64,000 nucleotides of DNA from Melanopsichium pennsylvanicum (lineage: Eukaryota > Basidiomycota > Ustilaginomycetes > Ustilaginales): positions 987,600-1,051,599 of the forward strand of contig OAPG01000005.1 in NCBI GenBank assembly GCA_900208305.1, written 5' to 3'. The number at the start of each line of letters is the position of its first letter. Positions within the stretch are counted from its first letter, which is position 1. The position numbers and the translations under genes were made by a program. Of this stretch, positions 50,264-60,037 are shown in pieces. Below the pieces are notes generated by a model. That model was given only the letters and a program-made list of their open reading frames with translations. It made no database searches and was not told the origin of the DNA.

Positions 50264-51712
50264 TTATCTGAGCGATGGCCCCAGGCTTGGTAGCATGCTA
50301 CCAGGCCCCATCCCCATTCGTAGGAAGGAGCCGCCGACATTGGTGCCAGATCCGCTGGCTGCTCCTGACGCATGCTTCATATGGACAGAGGATCCGATGC
50401 GATCCAACTCAGTGTTCCACTTGTTGAGCGCTTGGTAGCGTGGCTTTCCCGAGCTGTTGGCGCTGCGATCGAGTTCGACGTACTGACCCACCTGGTCGAT
50501 ACGTGCTCTGATGCTTTCGTCCAAGATGAGCGACATGAGAAGGACCTCGACTTGATCAACGCCAATGTTGAGCTGCTGTGCCAAATATCCAAGCTGCATG
50601 CGTGAGTATGGTTTGAGCGTGTCAATGAGGTATTGTGTACGCAGGCCTCGGAGGACATCGTCGATGTAGGCCTTGATGAAAGGGTCTTCGAGAATGGTGC
50701 GCTTGTTCTCACGAAGGATCTTTTCAGCTTCGTGGACCTCTCTACGTTGATAAGCAGCGACGAGGTTGGTCATGGCCACGATCTCTGGGTCGTTCTTGTA
50801 CGGCTTTGTCTCCTGGGAGTCGAACGGGTTGATGTCGCTTCCCATGAGCATGTGAGCGAGTACGAGATATTTGAGGACCTGGATACGCTGTGTGCTTCCT
50901 GCCTCATCGTAGTTGAGGAAAGCTTGGAAGAAGTCGACTTGAGCTGCGGCCCAATTCTTTTCTGTCATGTGCATTTTACCGCCGCACTCGCGAATGACGC
51001 CCATGATACGAGGATGTGGGATGGCGCTTTTGACTTGAAGGGTTGAGTTGTAGACGTCTTTGAGCTTTTTAAAATTTCCGATCTCGCCGTACATTTGGAT
51101 CTCGAGTGCAAAAATCTCGAGGAGGATAGTACCTTTGGACTGGTCATCGGTGCCATCCTGACTAGTGCAGTAGGCGCGCAGTTCGTTCAGCGATTTAGCC
51201 AGACGGTTCCACTCCTTACGGGCCAGCCAGATGCGAGCAAGCTTGAGATCAGTCTTGACAGATAGTCTCTCGTTCTTTGCATCTTCGAGGGCGGACTTTG
51301 TGACGTCATAGAAGGACTGCATTGTGGAAAGGCCCACGTCGGTAGCATTGGAAACGTAGTCGAGGATGTTGTTGATTGACTTTTCCGAGTAGTTGCGCGT
51401 GACTGCACTCTTGGTGTACGAGAGAAGCTGTGTGTAGGATTCGAGGGCTTCTGCGTGGCGACCTCGATGGAAGTTGATCTTGGTCTGCTGTTTGAGCGCC
51501 TTGAAGCCCCAATCGCCTTTCTCCTTTTCAGCCTCGACGACAGCTTTGAGTTCTCGTATAGCGCCGTCCGGGTCAGTGTCTTTGATATTTTTAGCGTTGT
51601 AGTATCGGTTCTCAATATCGGCATCAAATTCATCGAGATCGTCGTCCTCCTCATATTCGAAATTGTAATCCTCATCCGCGGCATCATCCATGATAAACTC
51701 CTCGTCCGACAT
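50264..51712 (-). CDS. CSN2: COP9 signalosome subunit 2
   Basis: 482 residues, unspliced. The acidic N-terminus (about 1-35) is followed by YYNAKNIKDTDPDGAIREL and the highly conserved GFKALKQQTKINF and TRNYSEKSINNILDYVS, which identify CSN2 rather than its proteasome paralogue Rpn6. The helical repeats continue through SAIPHPRIMGVIRECGGKMHM and NPFDSQETKPYKNDPEI to a PCI domain (about 310-430; RTQYLIDTLKPYSRM, DESIRARIDQVGQYVELD). The complex removes NEDD8 from cullins; CSN2 contacts the cullin-RBX module. The final 40 residues are Gly/Ser-rich and extend past the family's usual end (human 443). It diverges from the acyltransferase gene. Confidence 0.95.
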   Translation of the reverse strand: MSDEEFIMDDAADEDYNFEYEEDDDLDEFDADIENRYYNAKNIKDTDPDGAIRELKAVVEAEKEKGDWGFKALKQQTKINFHRGRHAEALESYTQLLSYTKSAVTRNYSEKSINNILDYVSNATDVGLSTMQSFYDVTKSALEDAKNERLSVKTDLKLARIWLARKEWNRLAKSLNELRAYCTSQDGTDDQSKGTILLEIFALEIQMYGEIGNFKKLKDVYNSTLQVKSAIPHPRIMGVIRECGGKMHMTEKNWAAAQVDFFQAFLNYDEAGSTQRIQVLKYLVLAHMLMGSDINPFDSQETKPYKNDPEIVAMTNLVAAYQRREVHEAEKILRENKRTILEDPFIKAYIDDVLRGLRTQYLIDTLKPYSRMQLGYLAQQLNIGVDQVEVLLMSLILDESIRARIDQVGQYVELDRSANSSGKPRYQALNKWNTELDRIGSSVHMKHASGAASGSGTNVGGSFLRMGMGPGSMLPSLGPSLR

Positions 51713-52351
51713 GTTTGCTACTGCTTCGTAGAGACGTTTGTTTGTCCGTGGTTTTTAGATTGCTTTCGCGTTTTCAGGTTTGCTGACATCTGCAACGATC
51801 GAGACTAAGAGGCTGGAGACGACACGCCTTATGAAGAAGAGCTTTGTGTGGAGATGGTGACGAATGGGGGAATGAAACTCATGTTGAGTAAATCAAGAGG
51901 AGACAGTGCATTTCAACAAGATCGATGTGGAATGTGACCCGTGCGCTTGAGGGCCTTAACGCCTTAACAAAATTGTGAATATTAATGTGAAAAAAATTCC
52001 AAGCATAAAAAGTTTCACTTCAAGCCCGCTTTCCCCCGCACTCGAACTCGAGCTGTTTTAGGCTACTGAATCGCCTGCAGGCTCTGCCACATCCTGCTGA
52101 GAGCACAAAGAAGACACACAAACGGTCACGGTGTGGAGAACACACGTGCCTTCTATCCGTGCTTCCATTCCTTGGCCATCTTTAGACGCCGCCAATGTCG
52201 ACACTAATCCAATCTTGTAGCAGTACACTTTGACATTCGACCATCATCATCATCAAGTACGTCTGCATCCTAGACACAGCGCACCCAAGTCAACATTTTG
52301 CGCGCCGACTGACAAAGAGTTAAGCCGACTCTCGGTGGCTTGCTCCTAGTC
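51713..52351. other. Divergent promoter between CSN2 and acyltransferase
   Basis: About 640 bp with no gene. AT-rich around 51960-52015. No distinct motif recognised. Confidence 0.5.
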
Positions 52352-54892
52352 ATGGGATCACAATCTAGAATAAATGGTCGCAAGACGGCGGCTGAAGCAT
52401 CCACGCCTTCTGCTTTTCAGAGCACTGGAGGCTCGACCGGCCCGCGATCTCTGCCACCGTCAGAGGAAAACCTACCTTCCGTCAAGCATGAAAGCAATGT
52501 CTTGACACTGCAACTCGCCGACTTGGGTTCATCCCGCCGTGCGGATCGACGTCTCGCCGACAAAGCGGGCATACTCACTTCAGAGGAGCACAAGCTTGGC
52601 GACCTAAATGTAGTTGCCGCTTACAAGGCTCACTTTCGAGAGTCACCCTTCGAGTTCTTACAGCAATTCGTCGCATACGGTCAGGGCACAGGTTGGCGTG
52701 GCTACTCAAACTACATTGGCGCTCCAATCTTGTATTCTGGATGCTCAGAAGAGAGCATTCGTGCCGTGCTTAACAGCGAACAAGTACAGGAACGCATCCG
52801 AAGACTCGCTTCGAGTCGCGTAGACCATCTCTTGCCAGACCAAGCGCCCCTCTCGCCAACAGGTCCCGACAAGACACACAAGAATCTCACCATCTTCAAA
52901 GAACGAAAGAAGCGTCAGATCGAACAGCAGCTCAGAGATGAGGCGCTTGCCATCTTGCAAGTCAGTGTGGCGCGCATCGACTCCATCTCCTTTCTCAGGT
53001 TTTTCGCAGCTACCGTCAACAATATCCTGGCTAGAATGTACCATCAGGGCATTCACATCAGCGTACCGCAAGTGCTAGAACTGCGCAGAGTAGCCGCGTA
53101 TGCTGCCGAGCGCAAGCAGAGCATTCTATTCCTCCCTTGCCATAAATCTCACATCGACTATCTCACCGTCTCTTGGCTCATGTTCCGCCTCGGCATCGCA
53201 CTGCCCCATATAATTGCCGGCGAGAATCTAGATTTGCCAGTTCTCGGCGACGTGCTCCGCAAGGGCGGCGCTTTTTTCATTCGTCGTACTTTCTCCGGCG
53301 ATCAGCTCTATCCGGCCGTCATAAAGGAATATGTCGAGACACTACTGGCAAGTGGTAAGAATCTCGAGTGCTTCATTGAAGGCACGCGATCACGAACTGG
53401 CAAGTTGCTACCCCCCAAGCTCGGTATTCTCAAGTACGTCGTCGAAGGTCTCTTGGATGGACGAACAGATGATGTCTGGATCTGTCCCGTCAGCTTGCAG
53501 TACGACTCTGTGATCGAGTCCGAAACCTATGTTTCCGAATTGCTCGGCAAGCCTAAGGAAGCAGAGTCACTTCTGGGCTTGCTGTCCGGCAGCTCGTCGC
53601 TTCTCCAACTCAAGATGGGTCGTATCGATATCCGCTTCGACACGCCGTGGTCGTTGCAAGGCTTCATCAAGGAGCAGAAAGATCGCAGAGCCGCACCTGG
53701 CTACAAGGACGAAAAGGTAGAGCTTGACCCGATCAACAATGAACACCACAAGGTCCTCCTGCTCAAGGCACTTGGATATCGCGTTCTCGCCGATATCAAC
53801 AAGGTATCGGTCGTCATGCCGGCTGCCCTCATCGGTACTGTTGTCCTCACTCTACGAGGCCGAGGCGTGTCACGCAGCGAGCTCATCCGTCGAGTTGACT
53901 GGTTGCGTTACAACATCGCTCACAAGGGCTTCACGGTGGCTGATTTTGGCGTCATGAACACCGGCGAAGTAGTCGACCGTGCACTGAGCACCGTCATGAA
54001 GGGTCTCATCACAGAGGAGAAGGACGTGATGGAACCCACCTTTGTCCCCGAAAAGCGGTTTGAACTCAGCTTTTACCGCAACCAAGTCATCCACATCTTT
54101 GTATCAGAAGCGCTTGCTGCGGCCGCCCTCTACACCAAGGTCAAGCAAGGCGGCACTGCTCCGATGCAGCGCATGACAACGGACGAACTGTTGAGCGAGT
54201 GCCTTTTCATCTCTTCCGTGCTTCGCAACGAATTTGTCTTTGGCGTGGACTCGCTCGAAATCAACGTCGGCCGCACCATCGACGGCATGGTCGCTGATGG
54301 CATACTGGAGAAGCATCCGGATATCAAGCCGGAAAATGGTGGTTCGATCGAGTTGAGTGCCAAGGAGCGCGAGAACGGACGAGAAAACTACGACGCTTTC
54401 CTTTTCCTCATCTGGCCCTTTATCGAAGGCTACTGGCTCGCAGCCATTTCGCTCCTCTCTCTCATCCCACAGGCATCCGAAGGGAAGGGTTGTCCTACCC
54501 AAAAGCTGCCCTGGTTTGCGGCCAAAGACTTTGAGAAGCATACACAGCTGCTTGGCAAGACGCTCTATGCACAGGGGGAGCTTTCGTACCTTGAGTCGAT
54601 CAACGCTGCCACCTTATCCCAGGCTTTCACACGTATGGAGGAGATGGGCATGATCTTGCGGAAAAAGTCGTACCATCAGAAGCCTGTACCGATCATGGCG
54701 CTGCATCCCAACTTCTGGCCCTCGCAAACCTCAAAGCTCACCGACTACATTGACCGCCTCTCGCAATTCCGACGCGAAGGCAAGGATCGTCGAGAGCAGA
54801 ACGTTGGCGCCAAGGTGCGTAAGTACACCTCCATGTACATCCCCTCCGTGATAGAAGAGTCCAACGTCAAACAGCGACAGGCTCAAATGTGA
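52352..54892 (+). CDS. DHAP/glycerol-3-phosphate acyltransferase (GNPAT/PlsB-like)
   Basis: 846 residues from ATG 52352; the preceding four open codons start with TTG. The glycerolipid acyltransferase motifs are in order: block I HKSHID (His264-x4-Asp269), block II GAFFIRRTF, block III FIEGTRSRTGK (341-351) and block IV VWICPVSLQYD. The long C-terminal region with QVIHIFVSEALAAAALY and the WPFIEGYWLA segment is the helical part found in animal GNPAT and bacterial PlsB, not the short yeast Gat1/Gat2 type. The family acylates the sn-1 position of DHAP or glycerol-3-phosphate. The C-terminus (RQAQM) is not a PTS1 peroxisomal signal. Its substrate, and whether it feeds ether-lipid synthesis, are open. 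Confidence 0.88.
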   Translation: MGSQSRINGRKTAAEASTPSAFQSTGGSTGPRSLPPSEENLPSVKHESNVLTLQLADLGSSRRADRRLADKAGILTSEEHKLGDLNVVAAYKAHFRESPFEFLQQFVAYGQGTGWRGYSNYIGAPILYSGCSEESIRAVLNSEQVQERIRRLASSRVDHLLPDQAPLSPTGPDKTHKNLTIFKERKKRQIEQQLRDEALAILQVSVARIDSISFLRFFAATVNNILARMYHQGIHISVPQVLELRRVAAYAAERKQSILFLPCHKSHIDYLTVSWLMFRLGIALPHIIAGENLDLPVLGDVLRKGGAFFIRRTFSGDQLYPAVIKEYVETLLASGKNLECFIEGTRSRTGKLLPPKLGILKYVVEGLLDGRTDDVWICPVSLQYDSVIESETYVSELLGKPKEAESLLGLLSGSSSLLQLKMGRIDIRFDTPWSLQGFIKEQKDRRAAPGYKDEKVELDPINNEHHKVLLLKALGYRVLADINKVSVVMPAALIGTVVLTLRGRGVSRSELIRRVDWLRYNIAHKGFTVADFGVMNTGEVVDRALSTVMKGLITEEKDVMEPTFVPEKRFELSFYRNQVIHIFVSEALAAAALYTKVKQGGTAPMQRMTTDELLSECLFISSVLRNEFVFGVDSLEINVGRTIDGMVADGILEKHPDIKPENGGSIELSAKERENGRENYDAFLFLIWPFIEGYWLAAISLLSLIPQASEGKGCPTQKLPWFAAKDFEKHTQLLGKTLYAQGELSYLESINAATLSQAFTRMEEMGMILRKKSYHQKPVPIMALHPNFWPSQTSKLTDYIDRLSQFRREGKDRREQNVGAKVRKYTSMYIPSVIEESNVKQRQAQM

Positions 54893-55258
54893 TCATATTC
54901 CACATAAACGCATACACGATGAATCCGCAGTTTACACCATTGCTCAGTCACCATCAGATCATCGTCACATCTAGATACCAATGACCTATCTTCAGGCTAC
55001 AAGCAGCGTTCGCAGTAAAAATTATTGGGAGGTCTGTACTTGATCCATCAGAGTTTTTGTTAGCTTTGGACCATGTCAACGACATGACATGCATCAAGCC
55101 AGGGGAAGTTTCGCGGGCCTCTGTGTTGAGCGTTTAGAGGTTTTGGAGAGCATTCATCATTCAGAGCGACAGCAGCATGTCGTTTGCCAATTTTCGGACT
55201 CTGGGATTTAAGCAGCTTTTTCTTTTTCTTTTTCTTTTTATTTCATTCTATTTTATTA
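54893..55258. other. 3' flank of acyltransferase up to the transposon
   Basis: No gene. It ends in a T-rich stretch (about 55215-55258) that abuts the left inverted end of the transposon. Confidence 0.5.
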
Positions 55259-55269
55259 GGGAGGTTTCG
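55259..55269 (+). repeat. Left terminal inverted repeat
   Basis: GGGAGGTTTCG, preceded by TTA at 55256-55258. It matches the inverted right end at 57959-57969 at ten of eleven positions. Confidence 0.6.
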
Positions 55270-55614
55270 GAGACAAAATAGGAATGAGGATGAGCTCAGC
55301 TCGGCTAAAGGTGATTGCAGAACTGAGTCCATTGTTTATGGCGTTTCGAAAGCACGATGAGAATGAGATCGCTCGGGACTGGACTTTGAACTTCTTGAGA
55401 AAATTTTGGACCTGGCTCCGCTTATTGGTCTACAGATTATTTGGTTCCAAGTGTATCGACATGTGTAGACTTCATTTTAATATGGTGTAGGGACTTGTGC
55501 TAGCAATCATGTACATGCACAGTTGTCTCACTGTTTGTTTGCAGGGCAGCAAAATGTAATCTAATTTGAGTTCTTCATCCTTCACATGCCTTGTATAGCC
55601 TCAGCATCATCATC

Positions 55615-56700
55615 ATGAGCAATCCAGCAGACACAATCAACCTCACACAGCTCTCAGAGGCAGCTGACATTCTCACATTCAACCCAGTGACCTAGGCAGC
55701 CAATGATGCTGCCGTGTTTGGTTCCCCACCACTGTCACAAGCTCTGTTGCATGGTTTGTTATACCCACAGGCCCCATCAAGCATGCCCACCCCTTCCAGC
55801 TCCTGCCATCTGTACAGTCTTCTAATTAACGCAAAAACATGCACAGAAGACATTCAACTTCACATTAGAAGCCTGAAGAGAGTGACGTCCTTGTGTGTGA
55901 CATCAACCAACATAGCCTGGCAGCTGCCTTGGATCAAGCAGAAGGTCAAGCTTGCTGGGAATGTGTCTGGAAGACATTCAATTGCATCACTGTATTGTGC
56001 AGCTACTATGAGCAAAGTCTGGAGTCTCTCAAGCAGCAACAGCAAAGACTAATTCAGGACAACACTGACAACAAGGCTATGGAGCATTGTGCTTCAGGGA
56101 CAATTCAGATTAGCAGTGAGTTGGCAGTGATGATTGCTAGCCAGGTCAATCTTCAGCATGAATTTTTTTGGGCCCTTTTGTCCAGGCAAATGCCACAGAA
56201 TCTTCAACATCATCAAGCTGTGGCACTTGCTTGCAAGTTTCAACAGACAGCTTCAGTCAATGTCATGCATACACTATCCAAATGGCGTGCAATGGCCTCA
56301 TCTGAACAAGATGACTTGTTTGAAACCTCAACAGGAAACTTGCCACAAACAAAGTGCTGGCAACAAGTTCAGCAACACATCACTTCATTGATGTGCTAAC
56401 AACTCACTTTGAGCGCCATGCTGCTCAACAAGAGGATCTCACAGCAGCAAGGAATGCATATCTGGAAAGAAAGATCAGCATGATGCATGAAACAATCAAA
56501 TTGTAAAAGGCCAAAGCTCAAGCACACACAAGGCTGAATCTCAAGCATGCATTGAATACCTCAAGGCCAAAACAGAGACAATCCAACGCAACAACAATAG
56601 CATTGAAGAGCTTAGAAGGTCTCACAAAGATTGCTTTGATTGACTAGAGAAAGTGTTTAGCAATATGATGGGCCATTTTAGCTCATCAAACCAGCCTGGA
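55615..56700 (+). pseudogene. Broken accessory ORF of the transposon
   Basis: An ATG at 55615 opens a frame (MSNPADTINLTQLSEAADIL) that meets a TAG at 55693. It continues open in the same frame to about 55880 and then resumes in another frame as DINQHSLAAALDQAEG to 56399. Weaker fragments rich in Gln, Lys and Ala continue to about 56700. At least one stop and one or two frameshifts break it. The segments near 56030 and 56470 look like helical coiled coil. Harbinger elements usually carry a second, DNA-binding protein gene; this could be its remnant, though no Myb/SANT motif is visible. Confidence 0.5.
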
Positions 56701-56820
56701 GCCATATCATCTGCTTTGCTAGATCCTGGCACACCTAGATTGCACTGCTGCTGCCACACTCCCAGTCCCATTACCATGCCCACACAGTGCTCTCAACATT
56801 CTGTATTTGGTGTGGCCTAG

Positions 56821-57960
56821 ACATTATTATTGATTGCAATACTACATACATCATTTTGTGAACTACTGTGTTTGATTCTGATGAGCAATCTCAAAAGCCT
56901 CTGCCTCAGGATTTGGTGAATTGGCCATGTTGAGGCATGTAGAACAAAAATAGTCAGAGATCCAAGGAGGATGACAAGCCATGAATTGAGATGTTGTGCT
57001 GCCTTGGAGGCATACCTGTGCATTGCAATACATTGCTCCTATCCTCTAGTTGGCACCAATTGGTGTGAGACTGATCTTCTGGAGCATCATATCTCTTGAA
57101 CAGCCCCACAACATCGATACTGATCCAATGCTCCATTCAACTGTAACCTGGTATCTGCTCATGATCCTGTTGAAGAGCATATGTTGTGCAGAGATGTCTT
57201 CCCAATTGCTACAAAATGGTGTGCTGAGACCCAGCAAATTGCTGCACCCCAGATTGAGTGCAATACCATCTGATGTCATTGCATGAGTTGACAGCCATTG
57301 GGCAATGCCTAATGAGCAAAACATGGTCATATCATGCATATTTCCATCTAGGGGACTGTCCACAAATACAAGACCATCAGGCATGACCACAAACTGGTAC
57401 TTGAGAGCATGCACATGCTTCTGACCATTGTAAATGGCTTCTTTATTGACTTCAGGGCATGATGTTGGACAAATGGTACCATCATCTGCGCCCCAGATGA
57501 TGTTGACACCTGTCTTGCACTTGCTGGCGTCAGCATATTGTTGCGACCTTGTGTTTGACAACAAATGGTGTTGTGAGCTTGAAACTTTGAGTCGGAAGCC
57601 TCAATTTCTCAGTACAGGCCAAGAGACCATGAAATGCATACAACTGACATGTGAGCAAGACCATCTGTAATGCACTTTGAGTGATGTAAGTAGTTGTCCA
57701 CGCAAATATGCCGATGACATTAGCAATGGAACCTGGCTATTCAACAATGTTGCTGGCCAGAGACTTCAGCATAGCACCAAGATCAAGTGCTGCATGCAGC
57801 TGGTCAAACTGGTCTCCTGTGAACCCAAAGTCTACTTTCCAATGTATATTGTTGTGATGCCACTTGATGATGGTAACTTCATGCAGGGTCATGCAGAAGT
57901 TCTACCAAACTCATTTGCTGAGGCTGAGCTCAATGCCAAAATCAAACTCATAGCATCTCA
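56821..57960 (-). pseudogene. Broken DDE transposase (HARBI1/DDE_Tnp_4-like)
   Basis: The best-preserved part is 57564-57046 (172 residues). It has WGADDGTICP (first catalytic Asp), GQKHVHALKYQFVVMPDG, GNMHDMTMF (second Asp) and VEWSIGSV (final Glu), the usual order in HARBI1-type transposases. The LGD box expected between the last two reads LGC, so a metal-binding residue seems lost. Out-of-frame matches extend it: upstream (57565-57960) an N-terminal helical part, and downstream (to about 56830) a C-terminal part with QGSTTSQFMACHPP. Several stops and frameshifts show that it is dead. Confidence 0.7.
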
Positions 57961-57969
57961 AAACCTCCC
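57959..57969 (-). repeat. Right terminal inverted repeat
   Basis: On the + strand this end finishes AAACCTCCC at 57961-57969 and is followed by TAA. Read inward it matches the left end at 55259. Confidence 0.6.
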
Positions 57970-58346
57970 TAATTTGTTTATTTATTTGAAATATAATCTA
58001 TGGGATCGGCAAGAACGGCGCTCGGACGCTGCTGCTCCGATTTTCTTTGGAAGCTTCACTTTGCTTCACCGACACAGTAACGCACAAGCTTGAATTGCTC
58101 TCACCATGGACCTTCTCCGCACGACATCCTCCCCTTCCCTCCTTCAGCCGACGGAAGATTGCGTTCGTTGGACCTCTTACATCCTTTCCTAGTCTCGCCC
58201 GAGGTACTAGTCAGCATCGAGGCAAGCTTTGCCCCTCGGTCTCCTTGCACACCTCCAAACTGTCGGCTCACGTCTTCTTCAAGCTCGTCTCTGCTGCCTC
58301 TCTCCGGCTCAGACAGACCAGTGTCACCTCTCGATCTTCATCCACA
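57970..58346. other. Short promoter of aspartyl aminopeptidase next to the transposon
   Basis: 377 bp between the transposon's right end and the ATG of the peptidase. The peptidase frame stays open upstream to 58047 without an ATG; its translation is basic and almost free of acidic residues. No TATA box was recognised. Confidence 0.45.
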
Positions 58347-59867
58347 ATGAGTGCCGCTTCTAACGCCGCCTCGGCCCCTGTCGCCACCCCTGCCACTGAC
58401 AAGGGTGGCAAGCAAGACGAGATCGCTGCTGCCCGTCGGTTTCTTGAATATGTCGACGCCAGCCCCACCCCCTTCCACGCCGTAGCCACCACCTTGGCTC
58501 TCCTCGATGCGGCTGGCTTCGAGCGGGTCAAGGAGAATGAGCTTTGGGACAGCAAAGTCAAGCGAGGTGGCAAGTACTACTTTACTCGCAACCAGTCTGC
58601 CATTGTTGCCTTCGCCGTAGGTGCCAAGTACGAGCCCGGCAATGGCGTCCACGTCGTCGGCGCCCACACCGACTCCCCAAATTTCCAGATCAAGCCCGTC
58701 TCTCGTAAGGCCAAGGAAGGCTATCTCCAGTGTGGCGTCGAGACCTACGGTGGTGGTATCTGGGCTTCCTGGTTCGATCGTGACCTTGGTGTTGCTGGCC
58801 GCGTCATCGTTTCCGACTCTATGAACCACGATGCTTTCACTGGCAAGCTTGTTCACATCAAGCGACCCATCCTCCGCATTCCTACGCTCGCCATCCATCT
58901 CAATCGCACCGTCAACGAGGCCTTCAAGTTCAATGTCGAGGACAACACTGTGCCCATCCTTGGCCTTGCCACCGAGCACCTCAACAAGCGTGCGGATGAG
59001 GCTGCCGAGGCCGCAAAGGTGACCCCCCAAGCTGTTGGCACGCCGGTCATGGCCGACAAGCACCACTCTGTTCTTCTTGACTTGCTCGCATCCGAGCTTG
59101 GCATCTCGGTTGAACAGATCCAAGACTTCGAGCTCAGCCTGTACGACACACAGCCTGCCTCGATTGGTGGCATCAACAACGAATTCATCCACTCTCCACG
59201 ACTCGATAACCAGATGTCGTGCTTCTGCGCCACCGAAGCTCTCATCGAGTCTCTCTCATCCGCCGAGTCGCTCAATGCATCTTCATCGATTCGTGCCATT
59301 GCTCTCTTCGACAACGAGGAGGTCGGTTCCGTCTCGACACACGGTGCAGAGTCCAACATGTTGCCTAGTCTGATCCAGCGTCTCGTGGCTCTCCCTGTCT
59401 CATCATCTTCTTCATCGGCGCCTGCTGCCTCAAACCTGTACGAGCAGGCCATCGCAAAATCGTTCTTACTCTCGTCGGACATGGCTCACGGCTTCCACCC
59501 AAACTACCCTTCGTTCTATGAAGAGAACCACAGACCCAAACTCAACCAGGGTCCCGTCATCAAGACCAATGTCAAGCAACGGTACGCTACCACTGGTCCT
59601 ACTGCCTTCCTCGTACGACGCATTGCCCAGCGTGCTCAGGTTCCTTTGCAGTCATTTGTGGTCAAGAACGACATGCCCTGCGGTTCCACCATCGGCCCCA
59701 TGCTCAGCAAGCTCGGGATCCGCACGCTCGACCTCGGCAATCCGCAGCTGTCCATGCACTCAATCCGCGAAACTTGCGGTACCAAGGACGTCGAGTACAA
59801 AATCCAGCTCTTTAAGCACTTCTTTGACTCTTTCGAGCAGGTCGACGCTCAGCTCATCATCGACTGA
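58347..59867 (+). CDS. APE4: Aspartyl aminopeptidase, family M18
   Basis: 506 residues from ATG 58347. The zinc peptidase signatures are present: HVVGAHTDSPNFQIKP (His and Asp ligands), GGGIWASWFDRDLGVAG, FDNEEVGS (catalytic/ligand Glu pair), LLSSDMAHGFHPNY and the C-terminal NPQLSMHSIRETCG with the last His ligand. The length fits the family (yeast Ape4 490, human DNPEP 475). These dodecameric enzymes remove N-terminal Asp or Glu from peptides, mostly in the cytosol; yeast Ape4 also reaches the vacuole. A Ser-rich insertion of about ten residues lies near 355. The gene converges on the importin gene with 170 bp between the stops. Confidence 0.95.
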   Translation: MSAASNAASAPVATPATDKGGKQDEIAAARRFLEYVDASPTPFHAVATTLALLDAAGFERVKENELWDSKVKRGGKYYFTRNQSAIVAFAVGAKYEPGNGVHVVGAHTDSPNFQIKPVSRKAKEGYLQCGVETYGGGIWASWFDRDLGVAGRVIVSDSMNHDAFTGKLVHIKRPILRIPTLAIHLNRTVNEAFKFNVEDNTVPILGLATEHLNKRADEAAEAAKVTPQAVGTPVMADKHHSVLLDLLASELGISVEQIQDFELSLYDTQPASIGGINNEFIHSPRLDNQMSCFCATEALIESLSSAESLNASSSIRAIALFDNEEVGSVSTHGAESNMLPSLIQRLVALPVSSSSSSAPAASNLYEQAIAKSFLLSSDMAHGFHPNYPSFYEENHRPKLNQGPVIKTNVKQRYATTGPTAFLVRRIAQRAQVPLQSFVVKNDMPCGSTIGPMLSKLGIRTLDLGNPQLSMHSIRETCGTKDVEYKIQLFKHFFDSFEQVDAQLIID

Positions 59868-60037
59868 GTTGGTGATCCCATCGCATGTGTCACAATGCAT
59901 AATTTCAAAAGGGAACACATTCTCTCAAGCGAGTCGTGTGTGCTGGTTGGCATGATTGAGAATTCGTGGAACGACGGTACCGTAGCTGCCATCGTCAATG
60001 CTATGCCGTAGGACAATGGCAGTGTGGAAGCATCGGA

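Larger units (their letters stand above)
55259..57969. mobile_element. Degenerate PIF/Harbinger-like DNA transposon
   Basis: The left end begins GGGAGGTTTCG at 55259 and the right end, read inward on the - strand from 57969, begins GGGAGGTTTTG. That is a terminal inverted repeat of nine identical bases plus partial similarity beyond. The flanks are TTA on the left and TAA on the right, compatible with a short TA or TWA target site. Inside are a decayed DDE transposase on the - strand and fragments of a second frame on the + strand. The interior is less GC-rich than the genes around it. GGG-starting ends, a two-gene layout in opposite directions and a DDE_Tnp_4-type protein are established Harbinger traits; the boundaries here are my reading and need a copy elsewhere in the genome to confirm. 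Confidence 0.65.

Noticed and set aside
55256..55261. TTAGGG at the transposon's left end as an interstitial telomere repeat
   Set aside because: It occurs once and is explained by the TTA flank joined to the GGG of the inverted repeat.
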